Made by a program: the position numbers and the translations under genes. This document shows positions 1 through 9,292 of a stretch of 64,000 nucleotides of DNA, in pieces. Each line of letters opens with the position of its first letter. Positions within the stretch are counted from its first letter, which is position 1. This DNA comes from an uncultured Parvularculaceae bacterium. Its GTDB lineage: Bacteria > Pseudomonadota > Alphaproteobacteria > Caulobacterales > Parvularculaceae. Under the pieces are notes generated by a model. That model ran no database searches and was not told the DNA's origin. It saw only the letters and a list, made by a program, of their open reading frames with translations. Where the stretch lies: positions 1-64,000 of the forward strand of contig CAMYLZ010000019.1 of assembly GCA_947259375.1 (NCBI GenBank), in the 5' to 3' direction.

Positions 1-2
1 AA

Positions 3-2525
3 AATGCGCGCGAACTGGCGACGGATCTGGCGCGCGGCGGCGCTGATCTGCGCCTGCGCAAGGCGGCGCGCTGGGCCGGCGCGGCCGCGCTGGGCGCCAT
101 CGCCATCGGTGTGCTGATTTTATCGCCCCCCCCCGGCGACAATGGCCAATCACCCGTGCTTGCGGCGACAGAAGCTCATGCGACGCAACGCATCGCCATA
201 CTACCCTTCGCGAACAACACAGGACTTACAGAGTATGATTGGGTTCGCCGCGGCTTGCCGGACACTCTGTCGGCCAGCCTCGCGGAGAATGCAACGCTGC
301 AAATTGTCGACAGCGCGCGGGTGTTTCAAACGCTTTATGCGATGCGTATCGCCGATAACGAGTTGACGGATGCCGATTTACGCCAGGTCTCAACGCTTCT
401 GGATGTTTCCAGCATCATCAAGGGGACAGTGATCGGCGACGCCCAGGATCGCCGTATTGAGATTACCGTTCGCCAGGCGCCGGATGGCGCGGAGCAATAT
501 GTCCGTACCGTGATCGGACCGACAGGTATTCTGGGCGCAATCGATCTCAGTATCGAGGACCTGCTTGAGGCGCTGAATGTCCAACCCTCTGCACGCAGCC
601 CCGCCTCTGCTCTATCGGAAAACGTCTCGGCAATGCAGGCCTATGGCGAAGGCGTGGCGCATCTGGCGCGTGGAGAAAGCGTTCTGGCCATTGAAAGCTT
701 CAATAAAAGCATAGCGGCTGACGAAAATTTCGGCCTCGCCCATGCGGCCCTTGTGCGTGCTTATTCCGATGCAGGAAGGCGTGATGAAGCGATTGAGGCA
801 TCGGAAGCAGCGGCGACGCTGCTGGACAGGCAAGGCGGTCGCGCCTCGCTGATGATGCAAGCGCAACAGGCGCTCCTCAAAGGCGAGACCGAGATCGGCG
901 CCAACTTGCTCGAACGGCTGGTGTCGCAATATCCGAATGACGGCTCAGCGAAGATCCTCCTCGCGGAACAGCTAGGCGCGCTTGGCCGTTTTGAAGAAGC
1001 CCAGAAGCTTCTCGAAACGGTCGTGCAGTCCGATTCCAACCATCCGCGCGCCTGGTTTTTGCGCGGCAAGTTTGCTGCAATTTCCGGCGATCCGAAAATC
1101 GCCGTCGAAGATTATTATGTCCGCGCCTTGGTCATTCAAAACCGGCTTGGCAGCGCGCAGGGGCGCGGCGAAGTGTTCAACGCCATGGGCATTGCTCATG
1201 AACAGCTCGGCGATCTTGACGTTGCCCGTCAATATTATCGCAATGCCGAAGAAATGCGCATGGTCGCCGGCGATCAACGCGGCGTTGCAGGAACATTGTC
1301 CAACATTGCGCGGCTCGACATGATACAGGGCGACTTTGATTCCGCGCGCCAATCGCTCAATCAATCGCTAGCGACGCTGCGGGACATCGGCGATCTCAGC
1401 GGCGTCGCGGCGATGCATAATGAGCTCGGCCTCCTTGAGGAAGAAGCAGGCGACTACGTCGCCGCACTGGAACGCTATCGCGAAGCGCTGCGTGTCCGGC
1501 GTCAGCTGAACGATAATCTCGATCTAGCTGAAAGTTACGTCAATGTCGCCTTCGCATACCTCATGCTTGGCGAATATGACAATGCGGCCGCGTACGCACA
1601 TAATGCCTATGCTGAGTTTGAATCAGCGGGCGCCGATCGCGGCAAGCTGATTGCGCGCGAGATCCAAGGCGAACTTGGCGCCGCGCGCGGCGATTGGAGC
1701 ACGGCGCTTGGGGCGTTTGTCGAAAATCTCGAAACCAGCCGGACACTCGGCAACCCGTTCTCGGAAGCCGTTGCGGAAGGCGGGCTCGGTCAGATCGCCA
1801 GCTTTCAGGGCAATCCCAAAACCGCATTTGAGGCTTGGGACCGAGCGCTCGAAATCCTGACGCCGTTGGAAGATTCTCGCGGGACGGCCGAATATTTGCT
1901 GCGCAAATCCGACCTGCTTTTGTCTCTTGCCGCTTACAGCGAAGCAAAAGCACTCCTCGCGCAGGCATCGCAATATCTCGACGAAGCGGGCAGCGTTGCA
2001 CAGCGCGCCGAGTCTTTGCGACAGCATGGAATTATAGCGGCGAGCGAACAGCGTGTGGATGAGGCCGCATCGTTTTTTAACGACGCCGCCGCGCTCGCGA
2101 GACAATCGGGCAGCCGGTCAATTGCGCTCAAAGTCGATCTTGCGCGCCTGCAGTGGGCGCCGGGGGAACTCGGCGCAGAGACTGTTTTCGATCGGGCGTC
2201 CGCCCTCGCCCATGCGCCCATGCGATTGCAAGCACTCGCGCTCGAGGCTGAATTGCAACTGCAAAATGGTCGGCCTGAGGCTGCATTTGCGACCGCCCTC
2301 AGCGCTTTGCGCGCGCCGGCGGGACTCGATATCTGGCGCGACAATTGGCGGCTAAATCTCCTTGCGGCGAAAGCTGCGCGCGAAACGCGACCGGACGACG
2401 CCGCCGCCTATCACGCCAGTGCTGCGGAACAACTCGCGGAATTGATTGAGGCGACGCCTGAGGAGTTTCGACAAGCCTTGCTCACCTTTCAGCAGACGGA
2501 GGCGCTCGGTGTGGGGCGTCCTTAA
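3..2525 (+). CDS. Membrane-anchored TolB-like/TPR signalling protein (5' partial)
   Basis: The reading frame is open to the left edge, so the N-terminus lies outside the window. The first visible residues (NARELATDL...) resemble the end of a Ser/Thr kinase catalytic domain, which is an inference. A hydrophobic, alanine-rich membrane segment follows at about nt 70-120. Next comes a FlgO/TolB-like domain beginning IAILPFANNT, as found in bacterial adenylate-cyclase- and kinase-associated TPR proteins. The remainder is a long array of TPR helices, several of them of the Tpr_12 type with A-x-Y and A-x-A spacing. It overlaps the next gene by 17 bp and so probably belongs to one transcript with the histidine kinase and response regulator. 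The likely role is a membrane sensor or scaffold that feeds the two-component pair. It could instead be a CadC-like winged-helix regulator whose DNA-binding domain is out of view. Confidence 0.75.
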   Translation, partial: NARELATDLARGGADLRLRKAARWAGAAALGAIAIGVLILSPPPGDNGQSPVLAATEAHATQRIAILPFANNTGLTEYDWVRRGLPDTLSASLAENATLQIVDSARVFQTLYAMRIADNELTDADLRQVSTLLDVSSIIKGTVIGDAQDRRIEITVRQAPDGAEQYVRTVIGPTGILGAIDLSIEDLLEALNVQPSARSPASALSENVSAMQAYGEGVAHLARGESVLAIESFNKSIAADENFGLAHAALVRAYSDAGRRDEAIEASEAAATLLDRQGGRASLMMQAQQALLKGETEIGANLLERLVSQYPNDGSAKILLAEQLGALGRFEEAQKLLETVVQSDSNHPRAWFLRGKFAAISGDPKIAVEDYYVRALVIQNRLGSAQGRGEVFNAMGIAHEQLGDLDVARQYYRNAEEMRMVAGDQRGVAGTLSNIARLDMIQGDFDSARQSLNQSLATLRDIGDLSGVAAMHNELGLLEEEAGDYVAALERYREALRVRRQLNDNLDLAESYVNVAFAYLMLGEYDNAAAYAHNAYAEFESAGADRGKLIAREIQGELGAARGDWSTALGAFVENLETSRTLGNPFSEAVAEGGLGQIASFQGNPKTAFEAWDRALEILTPLEDSRGTAEYLLRKSDLLLSLAAYSEAKALLAQASQYLDEAGSVAQRAESLRQHGIIAASEQRVDEAASFFNDAAALARQSGSRSIALKVDLARLQWAPGELGAETVFDRASALAHAPMRLQALALEAELQLQNGRPEAAFATALSALRAPAGLDIWRDNWRLNLLAAKAARETRPDDAAAYHASAAEQLAELIEATPEEFRQALLTFQQTEALGVGRP

Positions 2526-3276
2526 AAAAACGCAAAAACAAAAGGACCGGGATGCAATTGCGGAGAGGCTTGCAGTTCTCGAACGGGAAAATGCCGCGCT
2601 GTTGAAAAACGCTTTCGAGATTCAACAGCGTTTCCAAAGAATGGCGCGCGCGGTCTGGCGTGTCGAAGAAAATGAACGACGGCGGCTGGCGAGCGAATTG
2701 CATGACAATCTCGGCCAGGTATTAACGGCCTTGCGCATGCGCCTTGAGCGCCTGCCGGATGGCGTCGAGCGAGACGCGGCTGTGGAAACCGCGGCTCAAG
2801 CCCTGGAAGATATCCGCAACCTGTCACGCCTGCTGCGGCCGCCGGTTCTCGATGATCTCGGCCTCAAGGCAGCGCTCGACTGGCTGGCGCGGCGAACGCG
2901 AGAGGATATGGGACTCCCGGTGCATGTCGTGAATGAGCTCGACGCCAAACTGGATGCCGATCTGGAAACGCTCGTCTTTCGAATTATCCAGGAGGCGCTC
3001 ACAAATACTGCAAAACACGCCAATGCCACGCGCGTGGAAATTTATCTCAGGCGGTTCGCCGACCGGCTGGAATTGCGCGTGCGCGACAATGGCGACGGCT
3101 TCGATCCCCGGCTTATCAATAGCGAGGACAGCCCGAAAGGGGTTGGTCTGGCCGGCATGCGTGACCGGGTTTCATTCTTTGGGGGCGATTTGATTATAAA
3201 CTCATCACCGGGACGCGGCGCCACGATCAAGGCTTCGGTGCGCATTCCAGAGGAACAAGAAGGCCGGTTTGTATGA
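2509..3276 (+). CDS. Soluble NarL-type sensor histidine kinase
   Basis: A 255-residue kinase with no membrane segment or sensor domain. A coiled-coil-like stretch (residues 15-45) leads into a HisKA_3 dimerisation domain with the phospho-accepting His in ELHDNLGQ (about H65). The HATPase_c domain follows, with the N-box EALTNTAKHAN, the G1 box RDNGDGFD and the G2 box GVGLAGMRDR. The GTG at 2509 was chosen because it sits at the overlap with the preceding stop codon; a longer frame from 2446 would run well into the TPR gene, and there is no nearby ATG. The stop overlaps the next start as ATGA, so kinase and regulator are translationally coupled. Input probably comes from the TPR protein upstream, since this kinase has no sensor of its own (inference). 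Confidence 0.88.
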   Translation: MWGVLKKTQKQKDRDAIAERLAVLERENAALLKNAFEIQQRFQRMARAVWRVEENERRRLASELHDNLGQVLTALRMRLERLPDGVERDAAVETAAQALEDIRNLSRLLRPPVLDDLGLKAALDWLARRTREDMGLPVHVVNELDAKLDADLETLVFRIIQEALTNTAKHANATRVEIYLRRFADRLELRVRDNGDGFDPRLINSEDSPKGVGLAGMRDRVSFFGGDLIINSSPGRGATIKASVRIPEEQEGRFV

Positions 3277-3914
3277 ATGCAATAAGGGTCATGCTGGCGG
3301 ACGACCATGCGATATTGCGTGATGGTCTCGCCACTATTCTCGAGGCGGACGGCTTTTGTGAGATTGTCATGCAGGCCGAGAATGGCGTCGAAGCCGTCGA
3401 CAGAGCACTGGAATCGCGCCCGGACATATTGATTATGGACCTTTCAATGCCGCGCTTGAACGGGCTTGAGGCTGTGCGCCGTATACGCCAGGCCGAGCCC
3501 GGCATTCGCATTCTGGTTCTCAGCCACCATGCCGAGCGGGAATATGTATTGCCGATTATCGAGGCGGGCGCCGCCGGATATCTGGTCAAAGACGCAAGCG
3601 GATCAGAGTTGCGCCGGGCCGTTTCCGCGATCCATGCGGGAAAATTCTATTTTGACCCGCATGCAAGCACTGCTTTGGCGCAACGCCATGAATTTTCTGC
3701 GGCAGGGGAAGATCCGTATGGCCCGCTCTCGCCGCGAGAACGCGAAGTGCTGCACCTTGTTTGCGATGGACGCACAACCAAGGAAATCGCTCAACAGCTC
3801 GAGATCAGCGTCAAGACCGCGGAAAATCACCGCAGCCGTATTCTGTCCAAGCTGGGCTTTTCAAATACGGCCGAGCTTGTGCGCTACGCCGCGCGGCGCG
3901 GGCTGATCGATTGA
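3273..3914 (+). CDS. LuxR/NarL-family response regulator
   Basis: A 213-residue regulator. The receiver domain (about 1-120) has the acidic pair D10-D11, the phospho-acceptor D56 in LIMDLSMPR and the conserved Lys in YLVKDAS. The C-terminal GerE-type helix-turn-helix spans about 148-205 and begins LSPREREVLHLV, with the recognition region KEIAQQLEISVKTAENHRSRI. The start overlaps the kinase stop (ATGA), so the partner is clear. Targets are unknown. NarL-family regulators bind short palindromes, and the palindromes in front of the three nearby S8 protease genes are candidate sites (inference only). Confidence 0.92.
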   Translation: MNAIRVMLADDHAILRDGLATILEADGFCEIVMQAENGVEAVDRALESRPDILIMDLSMPRLNGLEAVRRIRQAEPGIRILVLSHHAEREYVLPIIEAGAAGYLVKDASGSELRRAVSAIHAGKFYFDPHASTALAQRHEFSAAGEDPYGPLSPREREVLHLVCDGRTTKEIAQQLEISVKTAENHRSRILSKLGFSNTAELVRYAARRGLID

Positions 3915-3917
3915 CGC

Positions 3918-3932
3918 CGCGGCTTTGCCGCG
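3918..3932 (+). terminator. Small GC hairpin after the response regulator
   Basis: A perfect 6-bp stem (CGCGGC / GCCGCG) with a TTT loop lies 3 bp after the regulator stop. No T-run follows, so it is at best a weak or Rho-assisted end. The rest of the gap to 4087, between convergent genes, shows nothing else. Confidence 0.3.
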
Positions 3933-4087
3933 CTCAGCATATCGGCGGCGGACCGAATAACGCATTGTGCGAATGCGCGCGCCGCCGACACATCCATTCC
4001 CAAAAGAGAATGGCGTTTTTGCGCATCGCCCCTGCCGCAAGGAATTGACGGTGCAACCATGCGAGGCGCCCTTATTCAGCCCCGCGC

Positions 4088-6415
4088 TCAGTCAGACTGT
4101 TTAACCTGGATCACGTAATCGACCGCGCTTGTCGGAACGCCGTCAATACGCAGGCCATATTCACCCTTCGGCAGGGCCATTTTCTTGATGTGTTTGCCGC
4201 CGCCATGGGTCGCACGCGCAATCTCGGCCCCGCCAGCGTCCTCCAACACCAGCACGAGGTCCGCGCCGCCTGGATGATAGGTCAGCTTCGCATCCAAGGC
4301 GCCGCAAGCATTTCTGAACTTGACCGGCTTATGGGCCTGGCCGGACGCGATCGCGCCGGCGAGCCGTAATTTCTCGCCAGGCGCATCGCATGCCGCGGCG
4401 GTTGGGTCTTCCTCGCCGTCTCCGCCGCCATCATTCGCGCCCTCATCACCATTAACGTCAAAATCACGCCCGACGCCGCTGTCGGCATTCAAGAGCAAGC
4501 CGCCCGTGAAGGATGCACCGATCAGGAGCTGCGTCCGGGCCTGTGTTCCAGTCGCGGTCATGCCAATGATATCGGCGCCGACGGCGGCGGAAATTAGGTC
4601 CGCGCCGAGCGCCATGCGAATAACACCATTGGCGGCGTCAATCGATCCTTCGTCGATGGCGCCAATGACTTCCTGATTTGCCGTGCCAGTCTCGAGCACT
4701 GTAATACGGCCATATTCATACTCTTCCGCACCAAGCTCATTTACGCTCGCCGTCACATAAATCGCCGTGTCGCCAAAGCTTGACTGCATGGTCCAGCGCG
4801 TATTCGCCGGCGAGTCATCAAGCCCGGCGAGTTGCATCGTGTAGACGACGTTGTTGGCGCCTGTCTGAAACGTAAAATCCGCACTCAGAATATCGTGCGC
4901 CGCCGTGCCGAGCTGGTCGCCGCGAATGTCGATAATTTCCGGCGCATTTTCATCTGGGGTGAGATTTGCCGGCGGCGCGACGGGCGTTAAATTCAGCGCA
5001 TGGCGCACGGCATTATGCGCATCGACATAACCGGCGCCGACAATGCGCTCCTCGTAAGGCATCGACATCGCGGTCTGCCGCAGGGCTTGCATGATTTCCT
5101 GCGGCGTTATCCTCGGATTGGCCTCGATCATCAGGGCCGCGACGCCGGCTACATGCGGCGCCGCAAAGCTTGTGCCCTGGGACGTGGTGTAAAAAGGCAA
5201 AAAGGCGGGCGGAATATCGAGATCCTGACCAAGCGCTGTCGCTGCAAGATTGGTGACGCCCGGCCCTTTAGAACGGGCGCTTTTGATATTGGCGCCGGGC
5301 GCGGTAATGTCCGGCCGCAGATTTGGCGCCTGTAGCGGGTCGGCCGGATGCGGTGCGGATTGCGCTGCGGAACCGTTGTTAATGCCGCGCGATGAAAAAG
5401 CAGCGGGCGATCCCAATCCCTCCTTTTCGCCCGCGGCGACCGAGATCACCCAGGGCGCCACCGCCAGTCGGTTGATCGCGCCGGGCGCATCCCCATCATT
5501 ACCGGCGGCGAAGACTACCGCGATAAAATGATCGTGCATGGCGCGGCTGCCGATATTGATCGGGTCAAAAGGATCGTAATTCTCCGCCGCGCCAATGGCC
5601 GCGCCAAAAGAATTGTTCGCGATACGGATGTTATACCGGTTCCGGTTGACGAGAATCCAGTCATAAGCCTGAATAACTGCAAATGTCTGGAGCCCGGCAT
5701 CATTGCCGGCGACGAGTCCGATAAGATCGGCGCCGGGCGCAACCCCGCCGTAATAGCCGCCTGATTGGGCGCCGGTCGCACCGATATTTCCAGCGACAAA
5801 GGTTCCGTGCCCGCCTTCGACATCGCTCATCGGAAAATTTTCAACATAAACCGGCGGGAAAAACCCGGGTTGAAAATCGGCGCCGGCCTGCCCCGCCGGC
5901 GCCGTGGCGTCCGCGAGAGGGAAATAGACGTTTTGAGCGAGATTGACACCGAGCTTCAAGTCATTATGCGCGCCATCAATACCGGTGTCGATGACAGCGA
6001 CGCCGACGCCTTTTCCGCTGACTGGCGTTCCGCCATTGATGTAAGTGACTTCTCTGTCGCGCTGCAAAGATTCCTGCCCAATGAAGCTGCGACTAACATT
6101 CGTATAAGGGTGATAGGTGCGATTTCCGTAAACGGATAAAACGCCGGGCTGAGATTTGACCGCTTCAAGTTGCGCCTGATTGAGGACCGTCAGCACCATG
6201 GGCAGTTCGTTCAACACTGCGCCGCCCTCAATTCCCGCCGCCGAAAGGCGTGCGAACTCCATTGCGCCAGGCCGCCGCTCATAAGAGATGATCGCCGATT
6301 TTAATGATAGCGGCGAGGCCCGCAGCGATGCTTCGAGTTTCGGGTCGACCCTCGGCGCGGCGATGGCCGCAGAAATCGAAATGAGAAAAGCCAACAGGGC
6401 GGCGATCAGCTTCAT
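4088..6415 (-). CDS. Exported subtilisin-like (S8) serine protease
   Basis: A 775-residue secreted protease. ATG 6415 was chosen over 6502 because it has a GAGGAGA ribosome site about 7 nt upstream and starts directly with a signal peptide (MKLIAALLAFLIS...AIAA). A propeptide-like region covers about 22-105. The catalytic triad is visible: D143 in VIDTGIDG, H203 in GGHGTFVAG and S416 in QGTSFAAPHVAG, with the oxyanion Asn in ANNSFG. After about residue 510 come beta-rich regions, then an Asp/Gly-rich calcium-binding-like stretch (VNGDEGANDGGGDGEED), and a C-terminal beta-sandwich of the pre-peptidase type. It is the third of three minus-strand S8 genes and is less similar to the other two, which share SLH-like tails that it lacks. 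A hairpin upstream separates it from the preceding gene, so it probably has its own promoter. Confidence 0.92.
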   Translation of the reverse strand: MKLIAALLAFLISISAAIAAPRVDPKLEASLRASPLSLKSAIISYERRPGAMEFARLSAAGIEGGAVLNELPMVLTVLNQAQLEAVKSQPGVLSVYGNRTYHPYTNVSRSFIGQESLQRDREVTYINGGTPVSGKGVGVAVIDTGIDGAHNDLKLGVNLAQNVYFPLADATAPAGQAGADFQPGFFPPVYVENFPMSDVEGGHGTFVAGNIGATGAQSGGYYGGVAPGADLIGLVAGNDAGLQTFAVIQAYDWILVNRNRYNIRIANNSFGAAIGAAENYDPFDPINIGSRAMHDHFIAVVFAAGNDGDAPGAINRLAVAPWVISVAAGEKEGLGSPAAFSSRGINNGSAAQSAPHPADPLQAPNLRPDITAPGANIKSARSKGPGVTNLAATALGQDLDIPPAFLPFYTTSQGTSFAAPHVAGVAALMIEANPRITPQEIMQALRQTAMSMPYEERIVGAGYVDAHNAVRHALNLTPVAPPANLTPDENAPEIIDIRGDQLGTAAHDILSADFTFQTGANNVVYTMQLAGLDDSPANTRWTMQSSFGDTAIYVTASVNELGAEEYEYGRITVLETGTANQEVIGAIDEGSIDAANGVIRMALGADLISAAVGADIIGMTATGTQARTQLLIGASFTGGLLLNADSGVGRDFDVNGDEGANDGGGDGEEDPTAAACDAPGEKLRLAGAIASGQAHKPVKFRNACGALDAKLTYHPGGADLVLVLEDAGGAEIARATHGGGKHIKKMALPKGEYGLRIDGVPTSAVDYVIQVKQSD

Positions 6416-6467
6416 CAAAATCTCTCCTCGTTTATTGAAAGATCGCAAATCGCCATGACAAGCGGCA

Positions 6468-6482
6468 GAGGGGAAAACCCTC
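6468..6482. promoter_or_regulatory. GAGGG/CCCTC palindrome upstream of S8 protease 1
   Basis: GAGGG-GAAAA-CCCTC lies 53-67 bp upstream of the start at 6415. Its flank reads CGCAATGAGGG on the gene strand, and the same 11 bases flank the element in front of the gene at 9112. Similar elements precede all three adjacent S8 genes at comparable distances, which suggests a shared operator. Confidence 0.45.
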
Positions 6483-6537
6483 ATTGCGACGATGAGAGAC
6501 ACCTCAGGCGCAATGCGAGCATGCTCGATCAGACAAA

Positions 6538-6564
6538 CGTCCAGTCCAGGGCCTGGACTGGACG
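6538..6564 (-). terminator. 27-bp near-perfect palindrome between S8 genes
   Basis: Arms of 13 bp (CGTCCAGTCCAGG and its complement) flank a single central base, 62 bp after the stop of the upstream protease gene. Read on the minus strand it is followed by TTTGTCTG, a weak T-tract, so a factor-independent terminator is likely. A second small palindrome (CGAGCATGCTCG) sits at 6516-6527. Confidence 0.5.
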
Positions 6565-6625
6565 CATTGAGGGGAGACGTGGGGCGTGCCTGCCGCCTCC
6601 CCTGGGGCCTCGCCGTCAGTGACGG

Positions 6626-9112
6626 TTATTCGCTGGCCTGATTCAAACGATCAAACAGGTTCACGGCGTTAAAGGCGTATGCGCTGCGGGTGATGATATC
6701 CGACGGTGCAAATGTCGCGTGCAAGGTCGGTTCGAAATCGAACGGCCCTTGCTCGGTCGTGAATGTGGCGCGCATCAATTGCAGATCCAGGGCGAGCTGG
6801 ACATACCCGCGCAGACCCGCCGGCAGCAATGCGTCATCGTCAAGGGCGATGCGCTCGCCGCCAAAGGCGACGGTAACCGGCTCATGCTCAAGCGCCTGCC
6901 GGGCGGTTTCCGCTTCGCTTTCAAGTCCCATTGCCTGGACCAGTGTGAAAGCGAGCTCTGCCCGGTTGACGGTTCCCTCCGGATCGAAAGAACCGGCGCC
7001 GTCTGCGATCATCACGCCTTGCTGAGACTGATCGCGATCACGCATTGCCGCGCCCCGCGCCGTCACCGCTTCCGCCGCCGCCTCTTCAAGATCGCCGAAC
7101 GTATCGTTGAAAATCGCCCCGCCATCAGAGGCGCGGAACTGACGAACGCCCCCGCCCTGCGTCAAATAATCGGCAAGGTCGCGCCGCGTAAGCGAATCGT
7201 CAGGATTGTAAAAGCCGCCAGCCTGCGCATCGACCAGACGCTCAGCCACGCCTTTTTCAATAAATCCCTGCGCCGGATGGCCAGCCACATCGTTCAGCCC
7301 GGAAAAGCCGTCGACACGGAAGAACTCGATATCGACGTCGACCGGCGTCGGCAACGCCGTCCCGTTGGTAAGGCCGAGCGGATCAAGCGCTACGCCGGAG
7401 ACGGAGCCAATTCCGCTGACCTCCACGGTCCAGGCTCCCGGCGTCGCCGGCGCGGTGACGGCGATGTTCTGGCCGAGGACCGGCAAGGAAATGGACGAAC
7501 CATAGCGATTGCCATCCGGGTCGGTCAGGACAATGGCGACGGTGTTATCGCCGACATTAGCGCTGGCGACGACCGTTGAAAGTCCGGACGCGACGTTGAA
7601 CGTCTGAACGTCATTGGCGCCGACCGGCGAGAATGTCAGCGTCTTGTTGGGGCCCGGCACGCGCGTTTCATGAACGTCGGCGACAAAATTGCGGTTTAAT
7701 GTCTGTGTCGCGCCGAAGTCGTCCCGCAACCCCGCCGCCGCCATGACAGCCGCATAGGCGTTGAGATATCCGGCGCCGACCTCCCATGCTTCCCGGCCCG
7801 GCATATTGGTCGCCGTATCCTGGAGTATCTGCTTGACTTCCCGCCAGGAAAGCTGCGGATTGGCTTCCAGCATCAACGCCACCGTTCCAGAAACGTGCGG
7901 CGACGACATCGAAGTGCCGCTCTGGGTTTGATAGTAGATATTCAGCGGATCGTTCGGGTCGGTTCCCGCAGCAGCGAGCGGATCGCTCTTTGCACGAACG
8001 GAAATGACGTCATTGCCCGGCGCCGTGACCGTGGGTCGGTCCTCCCAGGCCAATGTCTCGCCGTCGACGACAACCGTTCCGCCCGTGTCGCGACGACCGC
8101 GCGATGAGAAATCCGTCAGATTGCCGTCATTGTCCCCCGCCGCAACGGTAATAATCCACGGCGCTTTTTTGAAATTGCCGGTGATAGTGCCTTCGCCAGA
8201 GCCGGAGTTGCCGGCAGATATAACGACCACGATCCCGCGGTCAGTAAGCTTTTTCGTGGCGATATTTGTCGGATCGTCCGGATTGAAATCAGTCCCGGTA
8301 TCGCCCGTCGAACCGAAGGAATTGGCGACGACGCGGATATTGTAGCGAAACTGATTGACCAGCGCGTAATCGAAAGCGCCAAGCGTGTCGAGAATGAACA
8401 GCCCCGCGCCGGAGCCATAGCCGATAAGATCAACGCCCGGCGCGACGCCTTCCTGCGCGCCGCCAGACGCCGCCCCCGTGCCGGCAATGATGCCGGAAAC
8501 ATGGCTTCCATGCCCGCCAGCAATATCGGTATCAGGAATATTTTCAACCCAGGTAATCGGCAATATTTCGTCGAAGCTGTGCAGGTTGAACTGAGCGGCG
8601 ACGTTCTGAACCACGTTGTTCTGGAGGTCGGGATGCTGACCGTCGACGCCAGAGTCATTCACCAGGACGCCGACGCCCTTTCCTGAAAAGGGAAGCCCGG
8701 TCGCACTGCGCAGATTAGCGTCCGCGCGCAAGCGATCGACGCCGGTAAGCGCTGTCTCGAATGCATTATCGTACTCCAATGTCTCATTGAGCCACAGCGA
8801 TCGCACTTCCGGGTTGGCGTCGAGCGCTTCGATCTGGGCCGGCGTCGCGACAACGCCGGCGATTGGCAGCGCCTGCAGGGTGACGCCTTTCAGCCCGAGA
8901 TCTTCAAGAATTTCGACCTGATCCAGCGTCGGCGCCCCGTCGCTTTCGAAACTGACGATGACTTCGGCGGTTTCTCCCGCGCCCAGATTCGCCATTGCCT
9001 GTTTCAGGCTGTCTCCAATCTCCGCCGCCGTCGCAACGCTCGGCAAAACCGAGGCGGCTGAAGCGAGCGCTGCAGCCAGCATTTTCAGGGTTTTGGGTTC
9101 GCAAGAACGCAT
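6626..9112 (-). CDS. Exported S8 protease with SLH-like C-terminal repeats
   Basis: An 828-residue protein. The start is fixed by a GGAGG ribosome site 5 nt upstream of ATG 9112 and a following signal peptide that ends near ATAAEIGD. A propeptide covers about 30-130. The triad is D153 (NDSGVDG), H201 (GGHGSHVSG) and S401 (SGTSMSSPHVSG), with Asn in ANSFG. A beta-domain around 470-610 precedes three SLH-like modules. The clearest is DVAGHPAQGFIEKGVAERL followed by FYNPDDSLTRRDLADYL; a second contains FDPEGTVNRAELA, and the third ends the protein. SLH domains normally bind cell-surface polymers, so the enzyme may be retained on the surface. It is a tandem paralogue of the neighbour at 9293-11758, with long identical stretches such as DPDGNRYGSSISLP. 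Confidence 0.92.
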   Translation of the reverse strand: MRSCEPKTLKMLAAALASAASVLPSVATAAEIGDSLKQAMANLGAGETAEVIVSFESDGAPTLDQVEILEDLGLKGVTLQALPIAGVVATPAQIEALDANPEVRSLWLNETLEYDNAFETALTGVDRLRADANLRSATGLPFSGKGVGVLVNDSGVDGQHPDLQNNVVQNVAAQFNLHSFDEILPITWVENIPDTDIAGGHGSHVSGIIAGTGAASGGAQEGVAPGVDLIGYGSGAGLFILDTLGAFDYALVNQFRYNIRVVANSFGSTGDTGTDFNPDDPTNIATKKLTDRGIVVVISAGNSGSGEGTITGNFKKAPWIITVAAGDNDGNLTDFSSRGRRDTGGTVVVDGETLAWEDRPTVTAPGNDVISVRAKSDPLAAAGTDPNDPLNIYYQTQSGTSMSSPHVSGTVALMLEANPQLSWREVKQILQDTATNMPGREAWEVGAGYLNAYAAVMAAAGLRDDFGATQTLNRNFVADVHETRVPGPNKTLTFSPVGANDVQTFNVASGLSTVVASANVGDNTVAIVLTDPDGNRYGSSISLPVLGQNIAVTAPATPGAWTVEVSGIGSVSGVALDPLGLTNGTALPTPVDVDIEFFRVDGFSGLNDVAGHPAQGFIEKGVAERLVDAQAGGFYNPDDSLTRRDLADYLTQGGGVRQFRASDGGAIFNDTFGDLEEAAAEAVTARGAAMRDRDQSQQGVMIADGAGSFDPEGTVNRAELAFTLVQAMGLESEAETARQALEHEPVTVAFGGERIALDDDALLPAGLRGYVQLALDLQLMRATFTTEQGPFDFEPTLHATFAPSDIITRSAYAFNAVNLFDRLNQASE

Positions 9113-9170
9113 TCAATCCTCCAAATATAATTCTGAATTGCTCATAACCGCATCGGCGATCGCGCAATGA

Positions 9171-9184
9171 GGGGGAATTCCCCC
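9171..9184. promoter_or_regulatory. Perfect 14-bp palindrome upstream of S8 protease 2
   Basis: GGGGGAATTCCCCC lies 59-72 bp upstream of the start at 9112, with the flank CGCAATGA on the plus strand. It belongs to the same element set as 6468-6482 and 11825-11838. The position fits an operator or activator site. Confidence 0.45.
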
Positions 9185-9215
9185 ATGGATAACGGCGGAG
9201 ATTCCTCACAACGCG

Positions 9216-9251
9216 ATTGCGCCCGGCCTTAAAAACAAGGCCGGGCGCAAT
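9216..9251 (-). terminator. 15-bp stem hairpin between the paralogous S8 genes
   Basis: A perfect 15-bp stem (left arm ATTGCGCCCGGCCTT) with a 6-nt loop begins about 40 bp after the stop of the gene at 9293. The loop is T-rich on the minus strand, but no T-tract follows the stem. It probably ends or stabilises the upstream transcript. Confidence 0.55.
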
Positions 9252-9292
9252 CCTATTTGTCGGATAAACGAGTGGTTGAGGCGGGCGGCGCC

